Assembly: GCA_017382615.1 (NCBI GenBank)
Contig: JAFNZX010000217.1
Location: 1-12,442 of the forward strand
DNA from: Clostridia bacterium
Lineage (GTDB): Bacteria > Bacillota > Clostridia > Oscillospirales > CAG-272
DNA: 12,442 bases
Direction: 5' to 3'
The notes below the pieces were generated by a model, which did no database searches, was not told where the DNA came from, and was given only the letters and a program-made list of their open reading frames with translations. Made by a program: the position numbers and the translations under genes. Below are positions 1-7,405 of the stretch, one piece after another; the stretch's first letter is position 1; each line of letters opens with the position of its first letter.

Positions 1-2
1 AT

Positions 3-3000
3 CGAATTTATGCAACCTCATTTGCAAAGGCAGGAGAGAATGGACATGCGACGATTAGCGGTATCCGCGTGACGTTTTTTAGCAAATACGGCGTAGCAAA
101 AACCTTGACGACATCCCAAACTTACGAGGAATTTTCCCGGAACGGCTATCTGACTGCTCCCGCCAATACCGTAGCTGTTAACGTCTCTATGTGGGGCGAT
201 TCCGATCTTGACGAAGTTTACATTCTGAACAGAGAGCACAACGGCGTGAACGGCGTTTGCAGCATTTGCGGATGCCACGTACACACGTGGTCCGAATGGG
301 AGCACGTGACTGTGCCTACCGCTAATGCGCTTGGTACAGATCAAAGAGTGTGTGAGTGCGGAGAGATGGAAACCCGCGAGGTAGAGGGCGTTTGGCAGAT
401 TTATAAGTTAGGTGACCACTTGCTTGAACTCCCCGAGGGCGTATGCAGCAGCACCAATCTATGGGCACTGCTGCCTCATGAAAGTGTGCACTTTACAAGC
501 GGAAAGAAGTGGGGGAACACCACTACCCCCGTGACCTCGATTACCATTCCCGTCAATCCGGGCGATAAGCTGTTTGCAACCTCTTGGCAAAGCGCAGGCT
601 TGAACGGACACGATACCTCTAACGGCATCCGCGTGACCTTCTTTGACGCCTACGGCATTGTGCAGACAATGGGACCCGGGCAGACGGATCGCTTGTTTTA
701 TCAAAACGGCGGCTATCTCGAAGCTCCCGCAGGCACGATTGCGATCAATATCGCGATGTGGTATGACAGCACCGCGTATGAGGTGTATATCCTGAATCGC
801 GAGCACATCTATACCACCGTCACCATCCCCGCAACCTGCACCGAGCAGGGCTGGACTACCTACACGTGCACCACTTGCGGTGACGAGTATGAAGCCGATT
901 TCACCGAGCCGACAGGGCACAGCTACGAAAACGGGGCTTGTGCAGATTGTGATATTCCGCTGACCAAGATCACCTTGGGAGATTTTGCGGTAGCTGGTGT
1001 TGGCAAAACGGCTCTTTCAAGCTCTACCGTCCTGTTATCTCAAAAGAGCCTGATTGCAGTTCCGTATTGCGGAGCATCGCTGCATATAAACGTAGGAAAA
1101 GGATATCAAGTTAAAGTACACAGCGGTGATAATCATAACAATATTAACCAAGCTTCCGATTGGCTGAATAATGGGGATACTTATGCTTTGCCGCTTTCTT
1201 CAATCTATATGCGCGTCAGTATTCGCAGAGTGGATGCCGATAAAATCACGCAGGACGATTTCGTTGCAGCCGATATTACTGTCAGTTACGTCAGTAACAG
1301 CGACATCATAGCAGATAACGCAGACGTGGCAGATATATTGCAAAATACCGATCTGCCCATTCTTCTGCATTTATCGGATATTCACGGTGACGTCATCCGT
1401 GCGGATCGCGCAGCGTCCTTTGCAGAACACGTTGGTGCAGATGCACTGCTGGCTTCGGGTGACCTGACGGCATATCAGCCCGACGATTGGGGCAAAGCTC
1501 TCTTTGATGCGGTGGGAAACCATGCAGGCGTCAACTTCCTCTACGGCATTGGCAACCACGATGCCAGCGGTATCAATGCCGATGCCTATCATCAGACCAT
1601 CTATAACTCCTATTTCAAGGATAATCCCTTGACACCCAACGGAGAGGTCTATTATTATAAGGATCTTGAAAATCAAAAGCTGCGCGTTATTTCCGTTAAC
1701 CAGCAGGAGGGTGCAACTACTACGACGAGCGGAGGCACCTGCTACAGTCAGGCACAGGTGGATTGGTTGGTAGAGACGCTTCAAACAACACCGCAAGGGT
1801 ACGGGGTCATCATGATGTACCATTCTCCCGAAGCAAGGATCGCAAGTGCCGGAAATTCGGCGTATGCCGAGTTTTTCCAAACGGAAAACCGTTACGATAA
1901 TCCCACAAATTCATATTCGGGCTATACAGGCACGTTTTTGATGGACGTTGTAGATGCGTTCATGTTGCGTGAAAACTTTGTTTGGAGCTATAGCGAAAAA
2001 GAGGGTGCTTCGCCCGTAACCTTGCATGCCGACTTTACAAATGTAGCAGAGGGCGTCGAGTTTATCGCGCACGTAACGGGTCACGTGCATTCTGATTCCA
2101 TTACGTACCTGCCCGGTACGGTGTGCAAGCAGCTGCTTTTGGGTGTAACGTGCACGACCTCTATGTACGGAGAGGACGGTGGGTATTACGGCTTGGCGGA
2201 TTATTCCGATCTGAGCCGCGCAGGTAATACCGCCAGCCAGGATGCCTTCAATGCCTACGTCATTGACCGCCGGAGCAAGACCGTGCGTGTGCTGCGCGTT
2301 GGCGCAAAGCAAACCGTTTCAGGGGAAACGCGCGCGGATATGACCATTCCGTATTCCGTGCCTTTTGAGAAAGGGGAGTATCTGTTTGATACCGAGGGGT
2401 TGGTCAAGCTTGATCTCTCGAAGGTGGAATGGGTAAACTACGGCATTCAGGAGTACGGTACAGAACCTACGTATTTGCCGGGCTTGCGTTGGTCTCCCAA
2501 TGTGATCTTTGATGTGCCTTACGAGGGCGTGACCTTCTATATCAAGATCAATGCACCATATGAATTGGGGATTCGCTCGGGTGTAACCGATACCACCATG
2601 AGCACCAATTACCATTGGCTGAATAACAGGGAACTGGTTGGTGGAAATAAAAACCGCGGCTACGCTTATACTATCCCGGCGGGGCATACAAAGTTCATTT
2701 TCTCAATGGCGATTGTTTCCCGCAATGATGACCATACTGTTATTACCGATCGTTTTTCACTTGACATGCTTGATCTTGAAGCTGCGGGAATTGAGATCTG
2801 GTATAGCCCCGATCCCGATGCGCAAATCATTCCTCCCTTTAAAACCGAGGACAAAACGCAGCTTGATTTGTCCTGCGTGGAGTGGGTAAATTACGGCATT
2901 CAGGCAGACGGCACGAATGAAGCTTACCTGCCCGGAGCGCGTATTTCACCCAATATGATTTTTGACGTTCCCTATGAGGGCGTGAGCTTGTATATTAAGA

Positions 3001-4844
3001 TCAATGCACCTTATGAGGTAGGCATCCGCTCGGGAGTTACCGATACGACCATGGATGTAAATCACTATTGGCTCAACAACAAATTTTTGATTTCAAGCGA
3101 TAAGAATCAAGGGTTTGTTTACACCATTCCCACAGGGCATACAAAATTTTTGTTCTCCGTTGCCAACATCAGCAGAAATGCATCCGGAACAATTATCGAA
3201 TCCCAAAAAGCCATCACGCTTGAGGAACTGCAAGCAGTTGGTCTTGAAATCTGGTACGTGCCGCAGCACGAGCACACGTATACCACCGTCACCATCCCCG
3301 CAACCTGCGAGCATGGAGGTTGGACGGTCTACACCTGCGCGTGTGGGGACAGCTATGAGGATGATTTCACAGACCTTACCTGGCATACCTATGAAAACAA
3401 CCAATGCGTGATTTGCGAATGCGATATGCTTCGCGTCAAGCGTGATGACCTGGTACAATATCAAGGAGGCGTGGATTCTGAATCGGGAAATCTCAACACC
3501 ACCTTTACAAACAATTGGTATGCGGATATCCGCATACCGCAAAATGCCGAGCAGGTTCGCGTGCTGACCTTTAAAACCGGCGGTGCTTGGGGAAGTGCAT
3601 TTCTGCAGGATGGAGAAGCCTTTATCTTAGGTCATTGTGATAAGCTCTCGGGCGGGCAATGGATTACGCTTGACGTTCCTGCGGATGCGACTGTGTTCAG
3701 ATATGGCTATCTGTACGATGAAATTGCAGAGAAGAACGGGTTTCCGTCGTTCGAATATCTGGAGTTTGCAGGAAATGATCTGCAAGAGCCTGAGCAGCCG
3801 CCCTATATGCAGCGCCCCTCTACCGGGTGTCACGCTTTTTCCGTTGACGTTAATATAGCTCCTGCAAAGGGAGAGCCGGACGGCTATGAAAAGGGAACGG
3901 ATTATGGATATATTCAGTTGCCGACCAATTATGATCCGTACGGTGAGCCCGTGAGATTGATCATTGTCTGTCACGGCGCCGGAGCGGAATTGGCAACGTA
4001 TCAATCCAACGCGTGGAAAAACACCAATTATTCCTTCTGGACCGAATTAGGCTATGCGGTCATGGATATGTTTGCATGTCCCCCGGCATTGAGTAAGGAT
4101 AACAGTGCGATGCATTACGGCAATCCCGTGGTGCTGGATTGCTACAAGGCAGGATATCAATATGTCATGAAGCACTTCAATCTTAAAAAGGACGGCATTT
4201 TTCTGATTGGCTCATCTATGGGAGGACTTTCTTCCTTCCAGATTGCGCAAAGCGAGGAGTTTGACGTGATTGCGCAGGTTGGATACTGTCCCGTGATCGA
4301 TCTGTTTAAGCAGGCATATTGTAATCCATGGACAACCGCATCGTATCAAAGAAGCAGAATTGCAAGCTACTTCGGTTTTACAGGAGAAGCTCCGACGTTT
4401 ACCAATGCAAAATATCCTTCGGATGCGGAAATTGCATATTTTGAGCAAAATCTTGATAAAATTCTTGCATATTCACCTATACTGAATGCGGTTGTGGCAG
4501 GGGACCCGACCACAATTTTTGACGTGATCCCCAATTCTGCTTTGGCAAACAATGCGCAGGAGCAAGAAATTTACGATCAGCTGACAGCCACGCATCCGAA
4601 TCCTTTGATGATCTTCCATAATTTGGACGATACGACCGTTTCCTACAGATACAGTAAATATTACGTGGAAATGCTCAAGCGGAACGGACAGGATGCAACG
4701 CTGTATACCTTTGAAACGGGCGGTCATAATGCCTGGGCAAACGGTGAGAGCTACGAGGTACAAGGAATCAATAAAAAGATTACGATCAAGGAATCGCAAT
4801 ATCAAGCGTACCTCTATTTCTCCGGCTTTGAACAGCAGGGCTGA
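3..4844 (+). CDS. Giant secreted-type multidomain hydrolase: metallophosphoesterase plus alpha/beta-hydrolase with CxxC and beta-rich repeat modules (5' end missing)
   Basis: Partial: the frame is open from base 3, so the N-terminus lies outside the window. The GTG at 69 is not a start, because the codons before it encode a module (ATSFAKAGENGH..GIRVTFF) repeated later at about 576-645. Numbering the codon at 3 as residue 1, 1,613 residues remain. Order: a truncated beta-rich module with a CxxC module; a second such pair ending near 950; a beta-rich module (969-1299); a calcineurin-like metallophosphoesterase (about 1350-2330); two tandem beta-rich modules (2409-2810, 2862-3263); a third CxxC module; a jelly-roll-like stretch (3429-3776); and an alpha/beta-hydrolase (about 3800-4844). 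The phosphoesterase should hydrolyse a phosphomonoester or diester and the hydrolase an ester; substrates are unknown. The modular architecture and Cys modules imply export, but the signal peptide would be upstream. No LPXTG motif, SLH domain or dockerin is visible at the C-terminus, which ends with the hydrolase. It is monocistronic on the 3' side, followed by a terminator. Confidence 0.9.
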   Translation, partial: RIYATSFAKAGENGHATISGIRVTFFSKYGVAKTLTTSQTYEEFSRNGYLTAPANTVAVNVSMWGDSDLDEVYILNREHNGVNGVCSICGCHVHTWSEWEHVTVPTANALGTDQRVCECGEMETREVEGVWQIYKLGDHLLELPEGVCSSTNLWALLPHESVHFTSGKKWGNTTTPVTSITIPVNPGDKLFATSWQSAGLNGHDTSNGIRVTFFDAYGIVQTMGPGQTDRLFYQNGGYLEAPAGTIAINIAMWYDSTAYEVYILNREHIYTTVTIPATCTEQGWTTYTCTTCGDEYEADFTEPTGHSYENGACADCDIPLTKITLGDFAVAGVGKTALSSSTVLLSQKSLIAVPYCGASLHINVGKGYQVKVHSGDNHNNINQASDWLNNGDTYALPLSSIYMRVSIRRVDADKITQDDFVAADITVSYVSNSDIIADNADVADILQNTDLPILLHLSDIHGDVIRADRAASFAEHVGADALLASGDLTAYQPDDWGKALFDAVGNHAGVNFLYGIGNHDASGINADAYHQTIYNSYFKDNPLTPNGEVYYYKDLENQKLRVISVNQQEGATTTTSGGTCYSQAQVDWLVETLQTTPQGYGVIMMYHSPEARIASAGNSAYAEFFQTENRYDNPTNSYSGYTGTFLMDVVDAFMLRENFVWSYSEKEGASPVTLHADFTNVAEGVEFIAHVTGHVHSDSITYLPGTVCKQLLLGVTCTTSMYGEDGGYYGLADYSDLSRAGNTASQDAFNAYVIDRRSKTVRVLRVGAKQTVSGETRADMTIPYSVPFEKGEYLFDTEGLVKLDLSKVEWVNYGIQEYGTEPTYLPGLRWSPNVIFDVPYEGVTFYIKINAPYELGIRSGVTDTTMSTNYHWLNNRELVGGNKNRGYAYTIPAGHTKFIFSMAIVSRNDDHTVITDRFSLDMLDLEAAGIEIWYSPDPDAQIIPPFKTEDKTQLDLSCVEWVNYGIQADGTNEAYLPGARISPNMIFDVPYEGVSLYIKINAPYEVGIRSGVTDTTMDVNHYWLNNKFLISSDKNQGFVYTIPTGHTKFLFSVANISRNASGTIIESQKAITLEELQAVGLEIWYVPQHEHTYTTVTIPATCEHGGWTVYTCACGDSYEDDFTDLTWHTYENNQCVICECDMLRVKRDDLVQYQGGVDSESGNLNTTFTNNWYADIRIPQNAEQVRVLTFKTGGAWGSAFLQDGEAFILGHCDKLSGGQWITLDVPADATVFRYGYLYDEIAEKNGFPSFEYLEFAGNDLQEPEQPPYMQRPSTGCHAFSVDVNIAPAKGEPDGYEKGTDYGYIQLPTNYDPYGEPVRLIIVCHGAGAELATYQSNAWKNTNYSFWTELGYAVMDMFACPPALSKDNSAMHYGNPVVLDCYKAGYQYVMKHFNLKKDGIFLIGSSMGGLSSFQIAQSEEFDVIAQVGYCPVIDLFKQAYCNPWTTASYQRSRIASYFGFTGEAPTFTNAKYPSDAEIAYFEQNLDKILAYSPILNAVVAGDPTTIFDVIPNSALANNAQEQEIYDQLTATHPNPLMIFHNLDDTTVSYRYSKYYVEMLKRNGQDATLYTFETGGHNAWANGESYEVQGINKKITIKESQYQAYLYFSGFEQQG
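801..950 (+). repeat. CxxC (zinc-ribbon-like) module, middle copy
   Basis: This segment of about 50 residues has the pattern TVTIPATC, YTCTTCG, GHSYENGACADC. Such modules, with paired cysteines and conserved His/Trp/Tyr, recur in clostridial surface proteins. An earlier degenerate copy (CSICG..HTWSEW..CECG) lies at about 255-385 and a later copy at 3270-3425. The spaced CxxC pairs suggest metal binding or disulphides; the role is structural or linker-like as far as can be inferred. Confidence 0.75.
1350..2330 (+). other. Calcineurin-like metallophosphoesterase domain within the giant protein
   Basis: All the family's metal-binding motifs appear in order and with normal spacing: D-x-H in LSDIHGD (Asp at 1377, His at 1383), GD in ASGDL (Asp at 1461), GNHD (Asn at 1554, His at 1557), a lone His in MMYHSPE (1821) and GHVH (His at 2082 and 2088). 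These residues coordinate the two-metal centre in this superfamily, so the domain is predicted to be active. The superfamily includes phosphatases, phosphodiesterases, nucleotidases and sphingomyelinase-like enzymes, and the sequence alone does not choose between them. It sits mid-protein between beta-rich modules. Confidence 0.9.
2409..2810 (+). repeat. Beta-rich module, tandem copy 1 (134 codons)
   Basis: This coding repeat runs from LDLSKVEWVNYGIQ to IEIWYSP and matches the next copy at 2862-3263 over the same length, 134 codons without an indel. By eye about 86 of 134 residues are identical, including the core FDVPYEGV, YIKINAPYE, GIRSGVTDTTM, WLNN and GHTKF. Function is unknown; alternating hydrophobic residues and conserved aromatics suggest a beta-sandwich, possibly ligand-binding. 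Confidence 0.9.
2862..3263 (+). repeat. Beta-rich module, tandem copy 2 (134 codons)
   Basis: Second copy of the module at 2409-2810, separated from it by a 17-codon linker. A shorter, more diverged relative precedes the phosphoesterase at about 969-1299: it shares the order VPY, a beta-strand pair, DWLNN, then a closing beta-strand segment. The module therefore flanks the phosphoesterase on both sides. Confidence 0.9.
3270..3425 (+). repeat. CxxC (zinc-ribbon-like) module, third copy
   Basis: This is the same module as at 801-950. The first 39 bases (3270-3308) match 801-839 with only two differences, including 30 identical bases in a row, although the rest of the two copies has drifted. 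In this copy the first pair is C-A-C rather than C-x-x-C (YTCACG), so one Cys spacing differs. It links the second beta-rich repeat to the jelly-roll and hydrolase region. Confidence 0.78.
3800..4841 (+). other. C-terminal alpha/beta-hydrolase (esterase/PHB-depolymerase-like) domain of the giant protein
   Basis: The fold's signatures are present: an oxyanion-loop HGAG (His at 3972), a nucleophile elbow G-S-S-M-G with the catalytic Ser codon at 4215, an acid Asp in DDTTV (second Asp, 4629) and a catalytic His in GGHNAW (4725). About 345 residues fit a secreted esterase of the feruloyl/acetyl-esterase or prolyl-oligopeptidase-like kind. The domain is preceded by a beta-rich stretch at 3429-3776 that may be a binding module. 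The substrate is unknown; an acyl or acetyl ester on a carbohydrate or host glycan is a guess based on domain company only. Confidence 0.82.
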
Positions 4845-4870
4845 CCGCACAAGTAAGCCATAAACAAAAG

Positions 4871-4904
4871 AACCGATATCTCTTTCGGAGGTATCGGTTT
4901 TTTT
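4871..4904 (+). terminator. Rho-independent terminator, probably bidirectional
   Basis: A 12-bp stem (AACCGATA, one T-G wobble, CTC, pairing with GAG and TATCGGTT) closes a five-base TTTCG loop and runs into seven T on the plus strand. It lies 26 bases after the giant gene's stop. Read on the minus strand the same hairpin is followed by a T-rich stretch, so it may also end the convergent GrpB gene, whose stop is at 4906. Confidence 0.88.
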
Positions 4905-4905
4905 G

Positions 4906-5556
4906 TTACTTTTCCTTCGGGTCATTTTTTTGTGCGCCCAGCGCAACGCCAAGGCACATACCGATTCCGGAGCCAAGGCACATGCCCAAGCCAATATTGC
5001 CCATAGCAGAGCCCAGCGCAACGCCGATGCTCATGCCCAGACACATGCCGATGGCAATCGAGGAGCCGAGCTTTTGTTCGCGTCGATTCTTTTCACGCGC
5101 CTCGGGTGCGATCTGTTCAAAATACGCTTTCTTTGCATTTTCATATCCTTGCGCATCGTCTGCAAATTGCTGTGCCCATGCTTGTTTTTGCTCGATCCAC
5201 GCCTGTGTATCTTTCTTGCTTGCGCGGTGTTTGCCGAGAATGCCCATGTGTGCGTCAATCGTGTCGTGGTCGTTGGCATCCACGCAATAGGCCTTGTATG
5301 AGAGTCCGGACTGATGCAGCGTATACGTTCCGTCGCCGCTTTCTACGTATCCGAGCGCAACAAGCTGTTTGGCTGCCTCGACGTCCTTGAGCAGCACCAT
5401 GATATCGATCACCGGCTGTGCAGGCACACCGGGAATAGCGGTTGAACCGATGTGATACGTGCCCGGGCAGGGCTTGCCCAATGCTTTTTTGATCAGCTTG
5501 GATTGCTCTTTGTAGGCCTTATTCCATTCTTTGCTGTAATTTGCCAAAATAGCCAT
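4906..5556 (-). CDS. GrpB-family (UPF0157) nucleotidyltransferase-fold protein with glycine-zipper C-terminal tail
   Basis: 216 residues. I place the start at the ATG at 5556 because AGAGGGG lies five bases upstream; a longer in-frame TTG at 5571 would put this ribosome binding site inside the gene and overlap the previous stop. Residues 1-160 match the GrpB/UPF0157 family, which has a nucleotidyltransferase-like fold: HIGSTAIPG at 35-43, VIDIMV at 49-54, then DAHMGI near 101 and a charged, helical end. The biochemical role of GrpB proteins is poorly defined. Residues about 165-208 form an unusual tail rich in Gly, Ala and Met with GMCLG three times and small-residue spacing typical of membrane glycine zippers, ending in the charged QKNDPKEK. 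The family is usually around 170-180 residues, so the tail is an addition. It is the second gene of a unit with the GNAT gene, 11 bases downstream of that gene's stop. Confidence 0.85.
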   Translation of the reverse strand: MAILANYSKEWNKAYKEQSKLIKKALGKPCPGTYHIGSTAIPGVPAQPVIDIMVLLKDVEAAKQLVALGYVESGDGTYTLHQSGLSYKAYCVDANDHDTIDAHMGILGKHRASKKDTQAWIEQKQAWAQQFADDAQGYENAKKAYFEQIAPEAREKNRREQKLGSSIAIGMCLGMSIGVALGSAMGNIGLGMCLGSGIGMCLGVALGAQKNDPKEK

Positions 5557-5567
5557 ATAAACCCCTC

Positions 5568-5981
5568 TCAATCAAAAATCTTTCTCATATGCACGTGCTC
5601 AACGCCTTCGTCGTAGTCAATCTCTCCATAAGGCGTATAACCGCACTTGCGGTAGAATTGCTCGGCTCTGCATTGCGCGTGCAGGGAAATGCTGCATCCG
5701 CCAAGTGCGCGCACGTGCGTTTCTGCCGCTGCAAGCATCAAGGCGCCAAGTCCCTTGCCACGGTGCTCTTTCATTACGGCAAGCCTGCCTACGTGATATC
5801 CGTCCTCGGCAAGCCAGATGCGGCAGGTTGCCACGGGCTCTTGCTCGTCAAAAAGAACCAAATGCGTTGCAACCCCGTCAAGGGCGTCAAATTCTTCCGT
5901 AAATCCTTGCTCTTGCATAAATACAGTAACACGTATTTGCTTTGCTGCCTTAGGCAGCGCGTAAAAAGTTTCTGTCCTCAT
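5568..5981 (-). CDS. GNAT family N-acetyltransferase
   Basis: 137 residues starting at the ATG at 5981, which has AAGAGG six bases upstream (5988-5993). A longer ORF to 6077 would run through the promoter and the neighbouring terminator and is rejected. The acetyl-CoA binding motif is clear: GRLAVMKEHRGKGLGALML with R-G-K-G-L-G contacting pyrophosphate. The N-terminal VFMQEQGFTEEFDALDG.ATHL and the late QFYRKCGY segment resemble the ElaA/YjcF type of small GNATs. It transfers an acetyl group from acetyl-CoA to an amine; the acceptor is unknown. It is first in a unit with the GrpB-like gene, driven by the promoter at 6010-6038. Confidence 0.87.
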   Translation of the reverse strand: MRTETFYALPKAAKQIRVTVFMQEQGFTEEFDALDGVATHLVLFDEQEPVATCRIWLAEDGYHVGRLAVMKEHRGKGLGALMLAAAETHVRALGGCSISLHAQCRAEQFYRKCGYTPYGEIDYDEGVEHVHMRKIFD

Positions 5982-6009
5982 AATCAGCCTCTTGTGAAAT
6001 TTTGACTTG

Positions 6010-6038
6010 ATTATATCACACGGTGCTTTATAATGCAA
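6010..6038 (-). promoter_or_regulatory. Sigma-A-type promoter of the GNAT-GrpB unit
   Basis: On the minus strand TTGCAT and TATAAT are separated by 17 bases, with TG one base before the -10 box (extended -10). The predicted transcription start is near 6003, giving a leader of about 22 bases before the ATG at 5981. It sits directly downstream of the terminator of the preceding minus-strand unit, so this pair is transcribed separately. Confidence 0.78.
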
Positions 6039-6048
6039 GGGATAATGC

Positions 6049-6088
6049 AAAAAAAGTTGCAGGCATATCATTTTCATACGCCTGCAAC
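6049..6088 (-). terminator. Rho-independent terminator of the CorC-type pair
   Basis: On the minus strand GTTGCAGGC pairs with GCCTGCAAC, extended by four more pairs (one G-T wobble), around a seven-base GAAAATG loop, followed by seven T. It begins just after the stop codon of the gene ending at 6095. Confidence 0.93.
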
Positions 6089-6094
6089 AAGGTT

Positions 6095-7405
6095 TTATTC
6101 AATTTCCTCTTCAAGCTCGTCCTCGGGAATGGGCGTGACAAGCACGGTCAGCTGCGTGACGCGCATGTCGTCCATTTCGTCTACGACGATGCACATGTTT
6201 TTATAGGTAAAACTGTCGCCAACGTGCGGATCTGCATCGGTAGCCTCAACAGCCCAACCGCCCATGGTCTTGTATTCGCACGCAAACTCATCGTCCTCGT
6301 GCTCGATCTCGGCAAAGAAATCGTCAATATTCATGTCACCGGATACCTCGTAGGTGTTCTCGCCGGTCTTGCGGAACTCCTTGACAATAACGTCGGATTC
6401 ATCCCAGATGTCGCCAACCAGCTCCTCGAGGATATCCTCCATTGTCACGATGCCCATCGTGCCACCAAACTCGTCAACCACAATCAAAAGATGGGTTTTA
6501 TGCTCGCGCATAACGCCCAGCGCGTTTGGCAGGCGAAGCGTTTTATGTACCAGCTTAGGCTTGATCAAAAGGGATTCGATGTCGATCTTGCTTACGTCAC
6601 CGTTCACCTCGGTCAGCTCCTTGTAGAAGTGGTTGAGCACCAGTATACCGATAATATTGTCAATACTGTCGCGGTAAACGGGGATACGGGAATAACGTGA
6701 CTCTTCCGCGATTTGCAAAATTGCCTCGGGATCGTCGTCAATGTCGATCTGCACCATATCGATACGGGGCGTCATGATCTCGCGTACCGTGGTTTCGGGG
6801 AACTCCAGCGTGCTTTGCAGCAGCTCGCCCTGCTCCTCGTCTATCACGCCCTCCTCCTCAACGGTTTCGATGATGGTGGAAAGCTCTTCTTCGGTTACGG
6901 TAGGCGCATCCTCGTCGTCCTTACCCCAAATGCGCTGTAAGCGGCGCATGGCAGCTGTGACGACGAATACGATAGGGAACAACACCCAAGCGAGAATACG
7001 GATGGGATACGCCACGAATTGCGACCACTTTTCGGGTCTTGCCTTACCCATATTCTTAGGCAAAATCTCGCCGAAAATCAAAATGATCACGGTCATAATC
7101 AAGGTGGTCAGCACGGGGGCAAGCTCATCTGCACCGGCGAAGTCACGCTTGGTCATGAAGTTTAAGATCACGACCGTCGCAGCAGTAGTAGCAGCGGTAT
7201 TGACAAGATTATTGCCAATGAGAATGGTGCAAAGCGTTCCTGTGAAATTTTCGCTCAGATACAGGGCAACCTTTGCGGTATTATCGCCGGATTCAATGGC
7301 TTTCTTCAGTCTTGCAGGATTGAGGGAGTTGATGGCAATCTCACTGCTTGAAAAGAAAGCAGAGAGCAGTACCATCAAAGCAATGATAATCAGATAGAAG
7401 ATCAT
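6095..7405 (-). CDS. CNNM/CBS/CorC_HlyC-domain membrane protein (probable Mg2+/divalent cation exporter), downstream paralog
   Basis: 436 residues, normal for the family. Order: a CNNM (DUF21) transmembrane domain at about 1-190 with hydrophobic segments near 1-20, 55-80, 96-118 and 132-152; a CBS pair at about 207-330; and a CorC_HlyC (transporter-associated) domain from about 345. Visible hallmarks are SSSE (19-22), IGNNLVN (63-69), FGEILPK (111-117), IMTPR (210-214), SRIPVY (239-244) and FGGTMGIVT..LEELVGDIWDE (313-336). Bacterial relatives export Mg2+ or confer resistance to high Mg2+; some act on other cations or polyamines, so the substrate is inferred. The CBS pair usually senses adenine nucleotide. 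The ATG overlaps the upstream paralog's stop as ATGA, indicating translational coupling. The acidic C-terminal end (DELEEEIE) is notable. Confidence 0.92.
   Translation of the reverse strand: MIFYLIIIALMVLLSAFFSSSEIAINSLNPARLKKAIESGDNTAKVALYLSENFTGTLCTILIGNNLVNTAATTAATVVILNFMTKRDFAGADELAPVLTTLIMTVIILIFGEILPKNMGKARPEKWSQFVAYPIRILAWVLFPIVFVVTAAMRRLQRIWGKDDEDAPTVTEEELSTIIETVEEEGVIDEEQGELLQSTLEFPETTVREIMTPRIDMVQIDIDDDPEAILQIAEESRYSRIPVYRDSIDNIIGILVLNHFYKELTEVNGDVSKIDIESLLIKPKLVHKTLRLPNALGVMREHKTHLLIVVDEFGGTMGIVTMEDILEELVGDIWDESDVIVKEFRKTGENTYEVSGDMNIDDFFAEIEHEDDEFACEYKTMGGWAVEATDADPHVGDSFTYKNMCIVVDEMDDMRVTQLTVLVTPIPEDELEEEIE

Noticed and set aside
69..71. GTG at 69 as the start of the giant gene
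   Set aside because: The frame stays open to base 3 and the codons before the GTG encode a repeated module, so the gene is cut by the window edge.
459..2687. Minus-strand ORFs within the giant gene
   Set aside because: They are shadows of a strongly conserved coding frame, with no recognisable domain.
5557..5571. TTG at 5571 as the start of the GrpB-like gene
   Set aside because: The strong ribosome binding site AGAGGGG lies downstream of it and serves the ATG at 5556.
5982..6077. N-terminal extension of the GNAT gene to 6077
   Set aside because: It would translate through the terminator and the promoter, and the extra residues do not resemble the family.
6023..7397. Long plus-strand ORFs opposite the CorC-type gene (6023-6700 and 6741-7397)
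   Set aside because: They are antisense shadows with no family signature or ribosome binding site, opposite a gene with clear domains and terminator.
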